In this document: positions 1 to 9,498 of the stretch, one piece after another | Numbering within the stretch: the stretch's first letter is position 1 | How the letters are laid out: the number at the start of each line of letters is the position of its first letter | From: Halodesulfovibrio sp. MK-HDV | GTDB lineage: Bacteria; Desulfobacterota; Desulfovibrionia; Desulfovibrionales; Desulfovibrionaceae | NCBI RefSeq assembly: GCF_009914765.1 | Contig: NZ_WYDS01000017.1 | Coordinates: 1 to 64,000, forward strand | Reading direction: 5' to 3' | Length of the DNA stretch: 64,000 nt | Notes under the pieces: generated by a model | What the model was told of the DNA's origin: nothing | The model's database searches: none | The model's input: only the letters and a program-made list of their open reading frames with translations | Position numbers and translations under genes: made by a program

Positions 1-252
1 GACAAGAATCGCTTCAAATGCAATAGAGATTGATTATCTAAGAAGTAAAGTTTGTTTTAATGTACCTACGTCTAATTACAGTCTTGAACAAAGATTTCGT
101 ATTAGAATGGCTTATAATAGCATTATAACTTGCATATTTTTTAATTAGATACAGTTATAATTGCATTATTTTGCGTATGTTTCGCACTCAGTTGCCAAAC
201 CACCTGTTCAAACGGTAGTCTGGGCGCTCATTCATGTATGGGAGTACGCGCA

Positions 253-1898
253 ATGGGAAGTAACAAACGGTACTGTATTGGTATTGATACCGGTGGAACA
301 TATACAGATGCAGTTATTGTGGAGTTGGACTCGGGGAGTGTTGTTACTACAGCCAAAAGCCCCACAACGCACTATGACATCCAAAAAGGCATTCAGGCGG
401 TTGTTGAAAAGGTGTTGGCAGCATCTAACATTAATCCGGCTGATATTATCAGAACATGCGTTTCCACCACGTTAGCAACTAACGCATTAGTGGAAAACAA
501 AGGCGCAGACGTAGCACTTTTCGTCATTGGCTTTAACCAGCGGTTGGAAGTCCCTGCTGTTGCCGCTCGCTTTGTCCCCGGTGGCCACACCATTAAAGGG
601 GAAGAAGTTAAGCCACTAGGCATTCAATACATTGTCGACGGGGTAAATGAATTAAAAAACGACGTAGAAGCATGGGCAGTATGCAGTTCTATGGCGTTTA
701 TAAATCCTATACACGAACTGGTTGCAGCAAAAGCCGTTAAGCTGGTGAGTGATGCCCCTGTGTTCTGTTCGCACGAGGCAAGCTCCCGTGCTGGCATGAA
801 AGAGCGTGCATCCACCGCATGTCTTAATGCGCAGCTTCTACCAGTTATGCAAAAATTTCTTTCCGGCATACGTAACGCACTTTCCGCCTGCGGCATTACA
901 GGCGAAGTACTCGTAGTACGGGGTGACGCAACAGCGATGCATATGCAAGAAGCACTTATGCACGCTGCATCAACAATTGCCAGCGGCCCTGCAGCAACAG
1001 CATTGTTCGGTGCAAAAACTACCAACACAACCGATGCCCTCATCCTCGATGTAGGCGGCACTACAACAGACATAACGCTCATTAAAGATGGTAAGCCAGT
1101 GGTAGATACCGCGGGCATGTCTATTGGCAAATGGGAAACCCACGTAGAAGCAGTGGAAATGTTTACTGTAGGAATCGGTGGCGACAGCCTCGTGCAGCTT
1201 GCACAAGGTAAACCAATGCAGGTAGGCCCTGCACGGGTAACGCCAATCTGTATGACGCGGGATATCCCCGCTCCCGAATCTTGGATAGGACAAGGCAAGA
1301 TCTCACGCTGCATCACAATGGCACCGGATCTCACGCCAGAAATCATCAAAGAGTCTGCACTACTCACATGTCTTGCAGAACATGGCTCTATGACGCCTCA
1401 GGCGCTATTAAAGCACCTAAGCATTGCCGAAATAACCTTCGAGCAAGAGCTGACCAAACTGCTTCACAAACAACACATCATAGAAGTAGGCTTTACTCCG
1501 ACAGATGCACTGCACGTTCTTAAAAAGCTCGACATCGGCGACTACACCAGTGCCCTCAACGCCGCTCAAGTATTGGCAGACATAGAAGGCTGCACTGCAA
1601 AAGAATTCGCAGACGCGTAATCACACAAGCAGAACGCATCATCGAAGAAACAGTACTGCGGCACCTTTCCAAACGTGAAATAGGCGGCAATCTCGCCGGT
1701 TATCTCGCAAACAGAGAAGAAAACAAGCTGCTACAAATTTCTGTATCACTCAACGTACCAATGATCGGAATAGGTGCAGCCGCACCATATTTGCTCACAA
1801 ACGTTGCAAAACGACTGAATACAACCATAGCTTTCCCCGACCATTTCGCCGTGGGCAACGCTCTTGGTTCCGTATTCATGGCAGAGCGCAACTGCTAA
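253..1898 (+). pseudogene. Hydantoinase/oxoprolinase family protein, frameshifted
   Basis: This gene resembles the ATP-grasp-like hydantoinase A / N-methylhydantoinase family, which hydrolyses cyclic amide rings. The N-terminus has the phosphate-binding motif GIDTGGTYTDA, and a second actin-like motif, LDVGGTTTDI, lies in the middle. The first frame stops at 1618-1620 after FADA, but the frame two bases further on continues to a stop at 1896-1898 with VITQAERIIEETVLRHL and a normal family C-terminus (PDHFAVGNALGSVF). One missing base (gcg-gta read as gcg-taa near 1617) explains the break; restored, the protein would be about 550 residues. I start at ATG 253 because GGGAG at 240-244 sits eight bases upstream; ATG 238 lacks such a site. 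It is either a true pseudogene, a programmed shift or a sequencing error, and the sequence alone cannot decide. The domain assignment is confident; the substrate is unknown. Confidence 0.75.
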
Positions 1899-1935
1899 GT
1901 CTTGCAACGTCATCTGATAGAAAAAGGAACATGTC

Positions 1936-2268
1936 ATGGAACATAAAGAACAAAGTTTTGAAGCTGTAATTGAAGTTGGAAGCGAATGTGAAGATTGCAC
2001 GATCGTGCACGGCTGGCTTTACGACGGCACCAAATGGGTGCTGCACGCATGGGGTGAAACCAGTGACGCAGTGTACGATCTCACAGAATCTCGCGAGCCT
2101 CAGCATCGTGAGGAGTACTACAAAGCTCACGGCGTGACCGAAGAACGACTCCGTCGATATACACGCATAGAATTCTTCACGCTCCTCGGGGACACCAAGT
2201 CCTTCGGCCCTTACGACAAAGAGCTTTTCTTTGCGACTGAATCGGATGTTGATCCGTTAGGAAAATAA
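1936..2268 (+). CDS. Conserved-looking hypothetical protein, 110 aa
   Basis: I do not recognise this protein. It is acidic and soluble, with no signal peptide or membrane segment. It begins MEHKEQSFEAVIEVGSECED, carries a CEDC pair near residue 18, and has a run of aromatic and charged residues typical of a small alpha/beta domain (HGWLYDGTKWVLHAWGE). AAAAAGGAAC lies just before the ATG and gives a plausible ribosome binding site. It sits 37 bases after the restored end of the hydantoinase gene, on the same strand, and is followed by a palindromic element with a terminator, so it may be the last gene of that transcript. Codon use matches its neighbours, which supports a real gene. No function is proposed. 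Confidence 0.7.
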   Translation: MEHKEQSFEAVIEVGSECEDCTIVHGWLYDGTKWVLHAWGETSDAVYDLTESREPQHREEYYKAHGVTEERLRRYTRIEFFTLLGDTKSFGPYDKELFFATESDVDPLGK

Positions 2269-2297
2269 GTTTCAATAAGCTGTAATAAGTTTTTTTG

Positions 2298-2632
2298 GCC
2301 TCTGGCGGGTCTTCGACGAGCCTCCGGCGGCTTAAGAACCTCTTGCAAGAGGTTCTTAAGAATCTCCAGAAACCTTTATTATGCGATTAATGCCCGTTGA
2401 TAGATTTCTCACGCGGCTTGATCCGACTGACTTGAATAGCAAAAAGGGCTGTCCTTCATATGAAGGACAGCCCTTTTTTATTTTATGAAAGGTAGTGAGG
2501 TATAAGCCGCGAGGCTACGTAAAAAACGTGCTCACCTCGCATAATAAAAGTTTTGGAAGGGGGTCTGGGGGAAACTTTTTCCAAAAAGTTTCAGCCCAGC
2601 CGCCGAAGGCTCGTCGAAGACCCGCCAGAGGC
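2298..2632. repeat. Large palindromic intergenic element, copy 1 (complete)
   Basis: The outer arms at 2298-2330 and 2600-2632 are 33-base inverted copies with one mismatch (gcctctggcgggtcttcgac at the left end). Inside the left arm is a perfect 30-base palindrome at 2331-2360; the right arm has a different small hairpin at 2571-2592. The inner sequences acgcggctt and aagccgcg face each other across a central terminator at 2441-2478. The element fills the gap between two convergent genes. It is the clearest copy of the family described in the findings. Confidence 0.85.
2441..2478. terminator. Bidirectional rho-independent terminator
   Basis: A perfect 19-base-pair palindrome of the form aaaaagggctgtccttcat plus its complement, with a T run on both strands. 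It lies between the convergent 110-aa gene and selB, at the centre of palindromic element copy 1. The same hairpin recurs near 26529, 42781 and 63655. Confidence 0.9.
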
Positions 2633-2662
2633 GAAAACTCCACTACACCCAAAACAGCCCAA

Positions 2663-4588
2663 CTACGCTCTACCGGTACCACGAAGCTGACGCTTGTCAC
2701 CGATACGCATGGTAAGACGCACGCGGTCAAAATATTCGAGTAACGGGATTGCGTACTTGCGTGAAAGCCCTGCGGTTTCGCGCAGCTGTCCGGGCCCCAT
2801 GTCGTCATGGTTGGAAAGATACTCGCATACCATTTCTTTTACTTTTTCCAGCGCTGGCGCGTGATAGTAAAGTGTATCCTTCACTTTTACCATCTCGCCT
2901 TTCTCTTCCATAAGCTTGAGTACTGGGACTGCTTCTTTGACTTCCACACCGAGCGGTTCGAGAACCTCTTTGAGGTTTGGAGGAGTAATTCCGCCCTTTT
3001 CGTATGCTTCAAGGATGGTTTTACGTAAGCCTTCCTGATCCGCTGCCATGGATACTTTGTGCGCTGGTAAACGCAGAACATCACCGTCTACAATGATGGA
3101 TTTGGCTTTAATAAGACGCTCAACAAGAAAATGTACAAGCTTAGGTGAAAGCTTTTTACCCCAACCGGATGCAAGCATACCGCGGGAAAGACCAGCTTTC
3201 ATCGGTTCGTTTTTATGGAACGCAGCCATAAATTCAATACAGCTTTCTGAAAGTTCTGTAAGAATTTTTCCTGCTATGTACTGGCGCTCTTCCTTGTCGA
3301 AACAAAGCGCTTCTTGCTTTCCACCCAAGAGGTTAAGACTTTTTTCAAGCTTCTTGGTTTCGATATCTGTAAAAATGCAAAGACGAGTGAAAGATAACCC
3401 TTTTTCTGCTGCCATTGCTAGATGCAGACGGACTCTGTCGTCCGGCTCAGCCTTTGGAAGCTCTTGCAGACTGTTCCATATGACTTCGTAATGCGGATTC
3501 TTTTTGCGAAGGCGTTCAGCTTCTGGATGTAGTAATTTACCACCACCCGCGGTACGCAACGGTGAGAAAGAACGAACAACACAACGATCGTTTGCTACGC
3601 CCACCATTGGCTCTGGGAAACGGACTTCACAAATGGCGGTTTCACCCGGCATGAGTTTGTCACGATCAGGAAAATAAAGACGTGCTAAAACGTCGCGAGC
3701 ACCGTGGTGAAAATGGATTTCTGTACGATTTTTGAGCGGTGATGGTGACGACGAGAGACATGTGAGCTCAATGTGCCATGTATCGGAAGGGAACAGCGTA
3801 TCAGGCCGTGCAAGCACATCGCCCCTATGTACGTCTGACACTTCTATACCGGCTATATTGATTGCAGTACGCTTGCCTGCCGGAGCCTTTTCAACAGCGC
3901 TGCCATGACTTTGCAGTCCGCGAACCTTACCCATGAAATCATGTGGGTAAAAACGTACTTCGTCGCCAATATTGAGAGAGCCGGAAACCATGGTTCCGGT
4001 CACAACGGTGCCATGACCACGCATAGTAAACGATCTGTCTACTGGCATACGGAACAAGTCAGAACGGCGCTGCGGTACTAACTCTTTCTCCATCTTGGCA
4101 ATATGCGCGCGGACGGTATCAAGCCCGTCGCCCGTTTGCGAGGATACTGGAAAAATTGGAGCGTCTTCAAGGAACGAGCCCTGCAAAAACGCTTTAACGT
4201 CTTCCTGCACCAACTCAAGCCATTCTTCGTCCACCATGTCTGTTTTGGTAAGCGCAACAAAGCCTGTCGGGATACCAAGGAGAGAACAAATTTCCAGATG
4301 CTCACGGGTCTGCGGCATTACGCCTTCGTCCGCTGCAATAACCAGCATCACAAAATCAATGCCGGATGCACCTGCAACCATGTTCTTAACAAATTTTTCG
4401 TGCCCCGGAACGTCCACAATCCCCATCTTGCCGCCATCCGGCAAATCGAAGAAAGCAAAGCCTAACTCAATGGTTATCCCGCGCTTTTTCTCTTCTTCCA
4501 GTCTGTCACAATCGATTCCGGTGAGGGTTTTTACAAGCGTGGTCTTACCATGATCAACATGTCCGGCAGTGCCCATTACAACAGGCAT
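2663..4588 (-). CDS. selB: Selenocysteine-specific elongation factor SelB
   Basis: SelB is the GTPase that carries selenocysteinyl-tRNA to the ribosome at UGA codons followed by a SECIS hairpin. The 641-residue length is normal. The GTP-binding motif GHVDHGKT is at residues 9-16, followed by switch region [27 protein letters not shown] and TKTD. EF-Tu-like beta-barrel domains follow, and the C-terminal third is the winged-helix part that binds the mRNA hairpin. GGAG lies five bases before the ATG. It stands alone, divergent from yjbQ, with no selA, selD or selC in the window. Its presence means the organism makes selenoproteins, such as formate dehydrogenase or hydrogenase, encoded elsewhere. 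Confidence 0.95.
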   Translation of the reverse strand: MPVVMGTAGHVDHGKTTLVKTLTGIDCDRLEEEKKRGITIELGFAFFDLPDGGKMGIVDVPGHEKFVKNMVAGASGIDFVMLVIAADEGVMPQTREHLEICSLLGIPTGFVALTKTDMVDEEWLELVQEDVKAFLQGSFLEDAPIFPVSSQTGDGLDTVRAHIAKMEKELVPQRRSDLFRMPVDRSFTMRGHGTVVTGTMVSGSLNIGDEVRFYPHDFMGKVRGLQSHGSAVEKAPAGKRTAINIAGIEVSDVHRGDVLARPDTLFPSDTWHIELTCLSSSPSPLKNRTEIHFHHGARDVLARLYFPDRDKLMPGETAICEVRFPEPMVGVANDRCVVRSFSPLRTAGGGKLLHPEAERLRKKNPHYEVIWNSLQELPKAEPDDRVRLHLAMAAEKGLSFTRLCIFTDIETKKLEKSLNLLGGKQEALCFDKEERQYIAGKILTELSESCIEFMAAFHKNEPMKAGLSRGMLASGWGKKLSPKLVHFLVERLIKAKSIIVDGDVLRLPAHKVSMAADQEGLRKTILEAYEKGGITPPNLKEVLEPLGVEVKEAVPVLKLMEEKGEMVKVKDTLYYHAPALEKVKEMVCEYLSNHDDMGPGQLRETAGLSRKYAIPLLEYFDRVRLTMRIGDKRQLRGTGRA

Positions 4589-4822
4589 AGATACTCCTTG
4601 GCATAATTCCTAACTGATGCTGCTACACAGAGTGTTTATCCGTTAACAGCAACGCATCGTACAGTGTAGTGCCCTCATCGACGACATCTGCCGCCAAGAG
4701 GATTGTATGTTGTATTGGAAAAAACCCAACTCCTCAACTATTCCCCGCTCATAGAAGATCTCACACAATCATGTTACATATCATACAACACATTCAACAG
4801 CTTACAAACATACGAGGACATC

Positions 4823-5215
4823 ATGGAACTACTTGAAATACGCACATCCACCCGTGAAGAACTCATTGATATTACATCCAGAGTGCAAACGCTCGTTAGC
4901 GAAAACAACTGGCAGGATGGCGCATTGCTGCTCTTTTGCCCGCACACAACCGGCGCTGTAACCGTCAACGAAGGTGCAGACCCAGACGTTGCCCGTGACA
5001 TAACAGTTAACATGCGGCATCTGGTGCCACACAAAGGTGACTACCAGCACATGGAAGGCAACAGCGATGCACACATAAAAGCAAGCATGTTCGGGCCCGA
5101 TCAGATGCTAATAGTCGAAAATGGTCGAGTTCAACTCGGAACATGGCAGGCGATCTATTTCTGCGAATTTGACGGAGCGCGCAATCGCAAGCTTTGGGCT
5201 AAATTTATTGGGTAA
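4823..5215 (+). CDS. yjbQ: YjbQ/UPF0047 family protein, 130 aa
   Basis: This is a small soluble beta-barrel protein of the YjbQ (UPF0047) family. E. coli YjbQ has weak thiamin phosphate synthase activity, but the true role is unsettled. Family signatures visible are FCPHTTGAVTVNEGADPDV, DYQHMEGNSDAHIKASMFG and the C-terminal LGTWQAIYFCEFDGARNRK. The conserved His and Asp/Glu residues in these stretches form the family's likely active site. I use ATG 4823 instead of the in-frame start at 4703 because ACGAGGA lies six bases upstream and MELLEIRTST is the normal N-terminus; the upstream extension has no family match that I recognise. It is divergent from selB. Confidence 0.92.
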   Translation: MELLEIRTSTREELIDITSRVQTLVSENNWQDGALLLFCPHTTGAVTVNEGADPDVARDITVNMRHLVPHKGDYQHMEGNSDAHIKASMFGPDQMLIVENGRVQLGTWQAIYFCEFDGARNRKLWAKFIG

Positions 5216-5243
5216 CGGCTAAGAGTTTAGAAGACAGGGAGTT

Positions 5244-5456
5244 GCCTCCGGCGGCTGGGCTGAAAACTGTTTCACTGTCTTTATCCGTAATCCCTCGTAC
5301 CTCGAGAACGGCTAAAGCTTGCAAGTTTCCCCCCAGACCCCCTTTCAAACTTTTTATTATACGACAAACGCCCGTTGATAAGTTTCTCACGCGGCTTAAC
5401 GATACTGACTCGAATAATAAAAAAAGCTGCCCTTTAAACAAAGGACAGCTTTTTTG
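5244..5456. repeat. Palindromic intergenic element, copy 2 (left half plus terminator)
   Basis: It starts with gcctccggcggctgggctga and continues with the family's cccccagacccc block, a ctttttattat stretch, and the acgcggctta plus gactcgaata block that precedes the terminator in copy 1. It ends in a terminator hairpin at 5421-5455. The right half is absent; the nitroreductase gene end begins soon after. It fills a gap between convergent genes. Confidence 0.75.
5421..5455. terminator. Bidirectional terminator between yjbQ and nitroreductase
   Basis: The stem aaaaagctg-ccctttaaacaaaggacagctttttt has A/T runs on both sides, so it can serve both converging genes. It is a variant of the hairpin at the centre of the palindromic elements. 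Confidence 0.8.
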
Positions 5457-5539
5457 CTATTTACTTCAGCAAAATTACGCTCGGTGTAAATTTTGTTGTG
5501 CTATTCGGCAAGAGTAAATGCTGTCGAAATCTTGCGTCT

Positions 5540-6364
5540 CTACAGCGTTACGTGATGAATTTTTTGAAATTTACGATCCACCGTACGTGTATATCTCACA
5601 GAAGACTTTCCGAACATGAGCACATATGCGGCATGGTGATCTTCGGGAATACCGAGAAGCTCTTTATAGTCAGGTACAAAATGCATAAACGCTTGCAGTG
5701 CAAACCCGCACCAAAGGCTACCGAGACCAGCGTTTGTTGCTGCGAGATCAAAGTGTGTGAGCGCTATGGCGATATCAACCATTGGTGATGAACCAGCTGT
5801 CGGTGAAGACACAACAAGCATGTGCGGTGCTTTTCTAAAGACGATGTCGCCCCCTCCAGCATGCACTTTATCAAAGGCATTAAAGTGCGCCAGTTCTTTA
5901 GGGACTCGATGCTCTCTGACTGCTGTAGCAATATGCCCATAGGCATGGTCTGAAATTTTCTGCATGACTTTTATATCGTCCACAACGGTGAACTGTAGCG
6001 GCATGGCATTCTTAGCTGTCGGGGCATTTGCGGCAAGATTAATGAGCCTGTCGATAAGAGCTTTTTCAACATTTTCTTGCTTAAAACGACGTACTGAACG
6101 ACGTCCGCGCATAAGCGTTTCAAGCTGCTTTTCGGATGGCAGATTACCTTTAATCTGCACACAGTCTTCCGGCTCTACATTTAACATAGAAATGGCTGCT
6201 GTAGGACAGATGGCAAGACAGTGCAGACATCGTAAACAACGCTCTTCGCGGGAAGGAGCGATAGTTGGATATTCACCTTCAAAACGAATAATTGATGCCG
6301 GGCAGTCTGTTACACATTGATTGCACTGAATGCACTTTTCGGTATCAACCTTAAAATCTAGCAT
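5540..6364 (-). CDS. Nitroreductase with N-terminal two-[4Fe-4S] ferredoxin domain
   Basis: A 274-residue fusion of a bacterial ferredoxin and an FMN-dependent nitroreductase. Two classic cluster motifs are seen: C11, C14, C17, C21 and C43, C46, C49, C53. The nitroreductase domain starts near residue 85 with RGRRSVRRFKQENV, the FMN phosphate-binding segment, and continues with ANAPTAKNAMPLQFTVVDD and the GLGSLWCGFA loop. Such proteins pass ferredoxin-level electrons to FMN and reduce nitro compounds, quinones or unknown physiological acceptors; they are common in anaerobes. It is monocistronic, divergent from the Na/Pi cotransporter across a 350-base gap, and has AAGGAGCAAAT before the ATG. 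The natural substrate cannot be told from sequence. Confidence 0.9.
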   Translation of the reverse strand: MLDFKVDTEKCIQCNQCVTDCPASIIRFEGEYPTIAPSREERCLRCLHCLAICPTAAISMLNVEPEDCVQIKGNLPSEKQLETLMRGRRSVRRFKQENVEKALIDRLINLAANAPTAKNAMPLQFTVVDDIKVMQKISDHAYGHIATAVREHRVPKELAHFNAFDKVHAGGGDIVFRKAPHMLVVSSPTAGSSPMVDIAIALTHFDLAATNAGLGSLWCGFALQAFMHFVPDYKELLGIPEDHHAAYVLMFGKSSVRYTRTVDRKFQKIHHVTL

Positions 6365-6605
6365 ATTTGCTCCTTACGTCACAGTGGTGAATGGTGCTGC
6401 CTCTATGAAAAAAGTCAAGAAATCTGCATGAATTCATACGTAGAGGTGTCATGTATAGATACGTGACGCATAATTGATGCACAATACTGTAAAAAAGATT
6501 GAGGATAAAGAACGATATTTTTGATCGATATTATTCTGACAAAAAGACACCTAATTTGAACGGGATATATGTTGAATTGCATACTGTGGTCACAATGCAG
6601 CAAAG

Positions 6606-6623
6606 CTGTAACAAAGCTGTCAC
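6606..6623 (+). promoter_or_regulatory. Pho box upstream of Na/Pi cotransporter
   Basis: CTGTAACAAAGCTGTCAC contains two CTGT-A/CAC-type 7-mers 11 bases apart, the arrangement of a PhoB box (consensus CTGTCAT, four bases, CTGTCAT/C). It lies about 90 bases before the start of a phosphate transporter-like gene, so phosphate-starvation control is a natural reading. The rest of the 350-base divergent gap (6365-6715) shows no gene that I can support. Confidence 0.65.
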
Positions 6624-6715
6624 ATAAAATGTCTATCTAGAGCACGGCTCGAGGAGCAGGCAAGTGTGTCTGAACAGGTCGGGTCGATCACCTAGATATC
6701 CGTTATGGAGCATGT

Positions 6716-7894
6716 ATGCCTGAGATGACTTACTCTCCGGAAACGACGCATGAAGCGTCTTCTGTGACTGACCCAGACAAAATAAACCTGAAGAGCATTG
6801 GCCGCTGGTTCGCTATCGCTGCCCTTATTTACTGTATGTTACTTGCAGTAGGCATGATTGGCGCAGGTTTTAAAACTGCCACAGCAGGACAGGCGAAATC
6901 ATTATTTGCTTTCGCATCCAACCCATTCCTCGGACTCATCATCGGTACAGTTTGTACCGCTCTTATCCAGTCTTCAAGTACTGTGACATCTATTATTGTT
7001 GGCCTTGTTGCCGGTGGCCTTCCGGTATCACTCGCAATTCCAATGATCATGGGCGCAAACATCGGTACAACCATTACCAATACTATTGTCAGCGCTGGAC
7101 ACATGCGATGCAGCACAGAATTTAAACGTGCTTTTTCTGCCGCAACCGTGCATGACTTTTTCAATTTGATGGCGGTAATAATATTCTTACCGTTAGAAAT
7201 ATTCACCGGATTTTTACAAAAAACAAGCTTGGCGATTGCTTCCATGTTCGTGGGTGGCAGCTCAATGAGTATCAAAGGCATCAACTTTATTAAGCCGATT
7301 ACCAAACCGATTATTGGTACTCTTAAAAGCATGCTTGGTAGTTTTTCACCGGAAGTTCAAGGCGTACTTCTTGCGATTCTCGGTATCGGGTTAATTTTCT
7401 GCGCAATCACCATGATGGGCAAACTGCTCAAGAGACTCATGGTCGGTCGTGCTAAAAACATGCTCCACACTGCTATCGGCCGCGGCCCATTTGCAGGCAT
7501 AACTTCCGGAATGCTCATCACTATCCTTGTACAATCTTCTTCTACAACAACAAGCCTTATGATCCCGCTTGTTGGCTCCGGCATCTTCAGTATGCGTCAA
7601 GTGTACCCGTTCACTCTGGGAAGCAACATCGGCACTTGCGTAACTGCCCTGCTTGCGGCAACCGCAGTTATTGGTGGCAATAGCCTGTTTGCTCTTCAGA
7701 TTGCCTTTGTACATTTGATTTTCAATATTTCCGGCGTACTGTTTATTTACGGAATTCCATTTTTACGCGAAATTCCTCCACGCTGTGCGGAATGGCTTGC
7801 AGACTACGCAGGACGCAAAAAGCGTTATGCAGCGTGTTATGTGCTTGGCGTATTCTTCTTACTTCCGGCTACATGCATTATTCTCGCTCAGTAA
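6716..7894 (+). CDS. Na/Pi cotransporter family protein
   Basis: A polytopic inner-membrane protein of the Na/Pi cotransporter (NptA/YjbB, Pfam Na_Pi_cotrans) family, which imports or exports phosphate with sodium. The family repeat is present twice: TALIQSSSTVTSIIVGLV near residue 80 and ITILVQSSSTTTSLMIPLV near residue 265, each followed by GANIGTT or GSNIGTC. At least eight hydrophobic segments are visible. Unlike longer homologues it has no C-terminal PhoU-like domain, ending after the last helix (392 residues). TATGGAGC lies just before the ATG. A Pho box about 90 bases upstream suggests induction by phosphate limitation. Confidence 0.9.
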   Translation: MPEMTYSPETTHEASSVTDPDKINLKSIGRWFAIAALIYCMLLAVGMIGAGFKTATAGQAKSLFAFASNPFLGLIIGTVCTALIQSSSTVTSIIVGLVAGGLPVSLAIPMIMGANIGTTITNTIVSAGHMRCSTEFKRAFSAATVHDFFNLMAVIIFLPLEIFTGFLQKTSLAIASMFVGGSSMSIKGINFIKPITKPIIGTLKSMLGSFSPEVQGVLLAILGIGLIFCAITMMGKLLKRLMVGRAKNMLHTAIGRGPFAGITSGMLITILVQSSSTTTSLMIPLVGSGIFSMRQVYPFTLGSNIGTCVTALLAATAVIGGNSLFALQIAFVHLIFNISGVLFIYGIPFLREIPPRCAEWLADYAGRKKRYAACYVLGVFFLLPATCIILAQ

Positions 7895-7990
7895 AACTGA
7901 GTGGTTTATTAGAGCTAATTAGAAATAAATATTAGCCTCAAACTATGTAGTAATTTTAAAATAAAGATCGCCTTTTCAGAATGTTAGTAA

Positions 7991-8037
7991 AAATACCGCA
8001 GGAAGATGTTCTTCAAAACATCCTGCGGTATTTTTTT
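7991..8037 (+). terminator. Terminator after Na/Pi cotransporter
   Basis: aaataccgcagga and tcctgcggtattt form a 13-base-pair stem followed by a T run, about 100 bases after the cotransporter stop codon. Confidence 0.85.
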
Positions 8038-8125
8038 CACTACTTTGTACTTCCCAAATAAAAAGGATCACTTTACAGTCACACTGAAACCGTTTACAGA
8101 ATTGGTTCAGATAATTTCTACTAAT

Positions 8126-8326
8126 TTACTCAAGATGAGTGAAGGTAGAGTGTTCACTGCATTTAAACAGTGTAACCGCTTCCGGAAAATAACTGATAGA
8201 TGATGGTACCCCCGTATCAACTTCTATCGCAGTTTGCCGGATGAATCTGACATAAACATCATCTGGTAAAGGTCGTTTTTTTAACGACTTAGCGCTGCGT
8301 GTTGCAAATTCTTCGGTAGCATTCAA
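8126..8326 (-). CDS. Doubtful small ORF, 66 codons
   Basis: An open frame with a TTG start encoding a 66-residue peptide that begins MNATEEFATRSAKSLKKRP. It lies alone in the 640-base interval between the cotransporter and a universal stress gene. No ribosome binding site is convincing and I recognise no family. A 20-base imperfect inverted repeat at 8352-8407 lies just upstream on the minus strand. It could be a small gene, the remnant of a lost gene, or chance. Confidence 0.2.
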   Translation of the reverse strand: MNATEEFATRSAKSLKKRPLPDDVYVRFIRQTAIEVDTGVPSSISYFPEAVTLFKCSEHSTFTHLE

Positions 8327-8351
8327 TGGGCGAAATGCTGCCGGAGCTTCT

Positions 8352-8407
8352 CAAAAGAGTCCGGGGTTCAGCCGATGGTTACTTGTTCTGAACTCCGGAC
8401 TCTTTTG
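8352..8407. repeat. Inverted repeat, 20-base arms
   Basis: caaaagagtccggggttcag at 8352-8371 and ctgaactccggactcttttg at 8388-8407 are complementary with one mismatch. The T tract is only four bases, so terminator function is uncertain. No gene directly precedes it on either strand except the doubtful ORF to its left. Confidence 0.6.
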
Positions 8408-8443
8408 CGTTCAACATTTGAGATCCACGACATTGAATAATAA

Positions 8444-8510
8444 AAAAGGTCGATTTTGTTTACGGACAAGCCACCATCGCGGTGTTGCCGGTAAACAAAA
8501 TCGACCTTTT
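8444..8510 (-). terminator. Long-stem terminator of universal stress gene
   Basis: aaaaggtcgattttgtttac at 8444-8463 is perfectly complementary to 8491-8510. The loop contains a smaller gcc-rich hairpin. It lies 24 bases past the end of the minus-strand uspA gene. Confidence 0.8.
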
Positions 8511-8533
8511 CGTATGTATAGAAAGAAAAAACG

Positions 8534-8956
8534 CTATGGCTTTTTATGCACCACAAGCACATTGCACGGAGACTGCTTAAGCACACGGGTTGTAACGCTG
8601 CCGAGCAGAATGGATGCAAGCGGGTTTGTTCCGCGTGGAGCCATAATAATAAGGTCCACTTTCTCTTTTTCCGCCATTTTTGCAATCTCTTCGCTCGGTG
8701 AGTTGTCAATAACACGCTCAATGTACGTAACCTCAGACTTATCAAGCAACTCGCGTACAGGCGTGAGCACCTGATTCGCATATTCAAGCGATTCCACAGA
8801 AAAATCTTTAAACTGCTTCAAGTTTTGAAATGTTTCGCTGCAATAGAGCAATATAATTTCTGCGCTAAATTTTTTTGCCAGATCAATAGCTTCTGCAGCA
8901 GCATTGAGAGAATATTCCGATCCATCTACCGGCAACAATATTTTTTTTACTTCCAT
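8534..8956 (-). CDS. Universal stress protein UspA family, 140 aa
   Basis: A single-domain Usp protein with the Rossmann-like fold. It starts MEVKKILLPVDGSEYSLNAA and ends with the ATP-binding signature APRGTNPLASILLGSVTTRV followed by CNVLVVHKKP, so it probably binds ATP like MJ0577-type members. These proteins are induced by growth arrest or stress. It is monocistronic with its own long-stem terminator. GGGAGTAGTAT before the ATG supports the start. A TTTTTTGCAACAT motif lies at 9099-9111, about 140 bases upstream; similar motifs occur upstream of the right-hand stress cluster. Confidence 0.9.
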   Translation of the reverse strand: MEVKKILLPVDGSEYSLNAAAEAIDLAKKFSAEIILLYCSETFQNLKQFKDFSVESLEYANQVLTPVRELLDKSEVTYIERVIDNSPSEEIAKMAEKEKVDLIIMAPRGTNPLASILLGSVTTRVLKQSPCNVLVVHKKP

Positions 8957-9180
8957 ATACTACTCCCATGTAACAGCAGAGTTTATGCGAATAATCATCA
9001 ATGCCAAAGCTCTTTATATTCGCTACCAAAAAGCACGTTAGGGTCTGTATTTTAAATAAAAACAAACCTCTTATATTGTATATACCAACTTAGAATGGTT
9101 TTTTGCAACATTTTTCTAAGCATAGCTTGCTAAACAATGTGTAGCAATTGGATAAAAAAGATATAATGAACATATATACG

Positions 9181-9220
9181 AAAAGACTAATTCTCATAGT
9201 TAAATGAGAATTAGTCTTTT
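9181..9220. terminator. Orphan bidirectional terminator-like hairpin
   Basis: aaaagactaattctca and its complement form a 17-base-pair stem with A and T runs on both sides, but no gene ends here on either strand. It lies inside a gene-free interval (8957-9783). Confidence 0.7.
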
Positions 9221-9498
9221 GAAACAGGAAAACCAATGGATTCCTGAGTAGGGATGTACTGTATATCCCCATGCACTCTTTGGCGTAATTGAGTAAACAT
9301 GGATGATGCGTTTATACAGTGCATTGTTCATGTAATTTTTTTTGATAAAATAAGTAGTATGTATAGGAATAGACAAATTCTATTTCCAAGTAAACAAAAT
9401 GAAAAATATCACAAGAAAACATCCATAATCTCATGTTTTCAACAATATCAACGCTTACAATTAGGTCATTTAATATTCATAATACTGGATAGTTGCAC

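Noticed and set aside
624-1367. 247-codon minus-strand ORF inside the hydantoinase gene
   Set aside because: It is a shadow frame of a gene with clear family motifs on the plus strand.
2495-2743. ORFs on both strands at 2495-2808
   Set aside because: They lie in palindromic repeat sequence and in shadow frames of selB.
2663-4700. Possible selC (tRNA-Sec) or selA beside selB
   Set aside because: The short gap 4589-4822 has no tRNA-like arms or CCA end, and no selA-like gene is in the window.
6415-6603. 62-codon minus-strand ORF in the gap before the Na/Pi cotransporter
   Set aside because: It has no family resemblance or ribosome binding site and lies in the divergent promoter region beside the Pho box.
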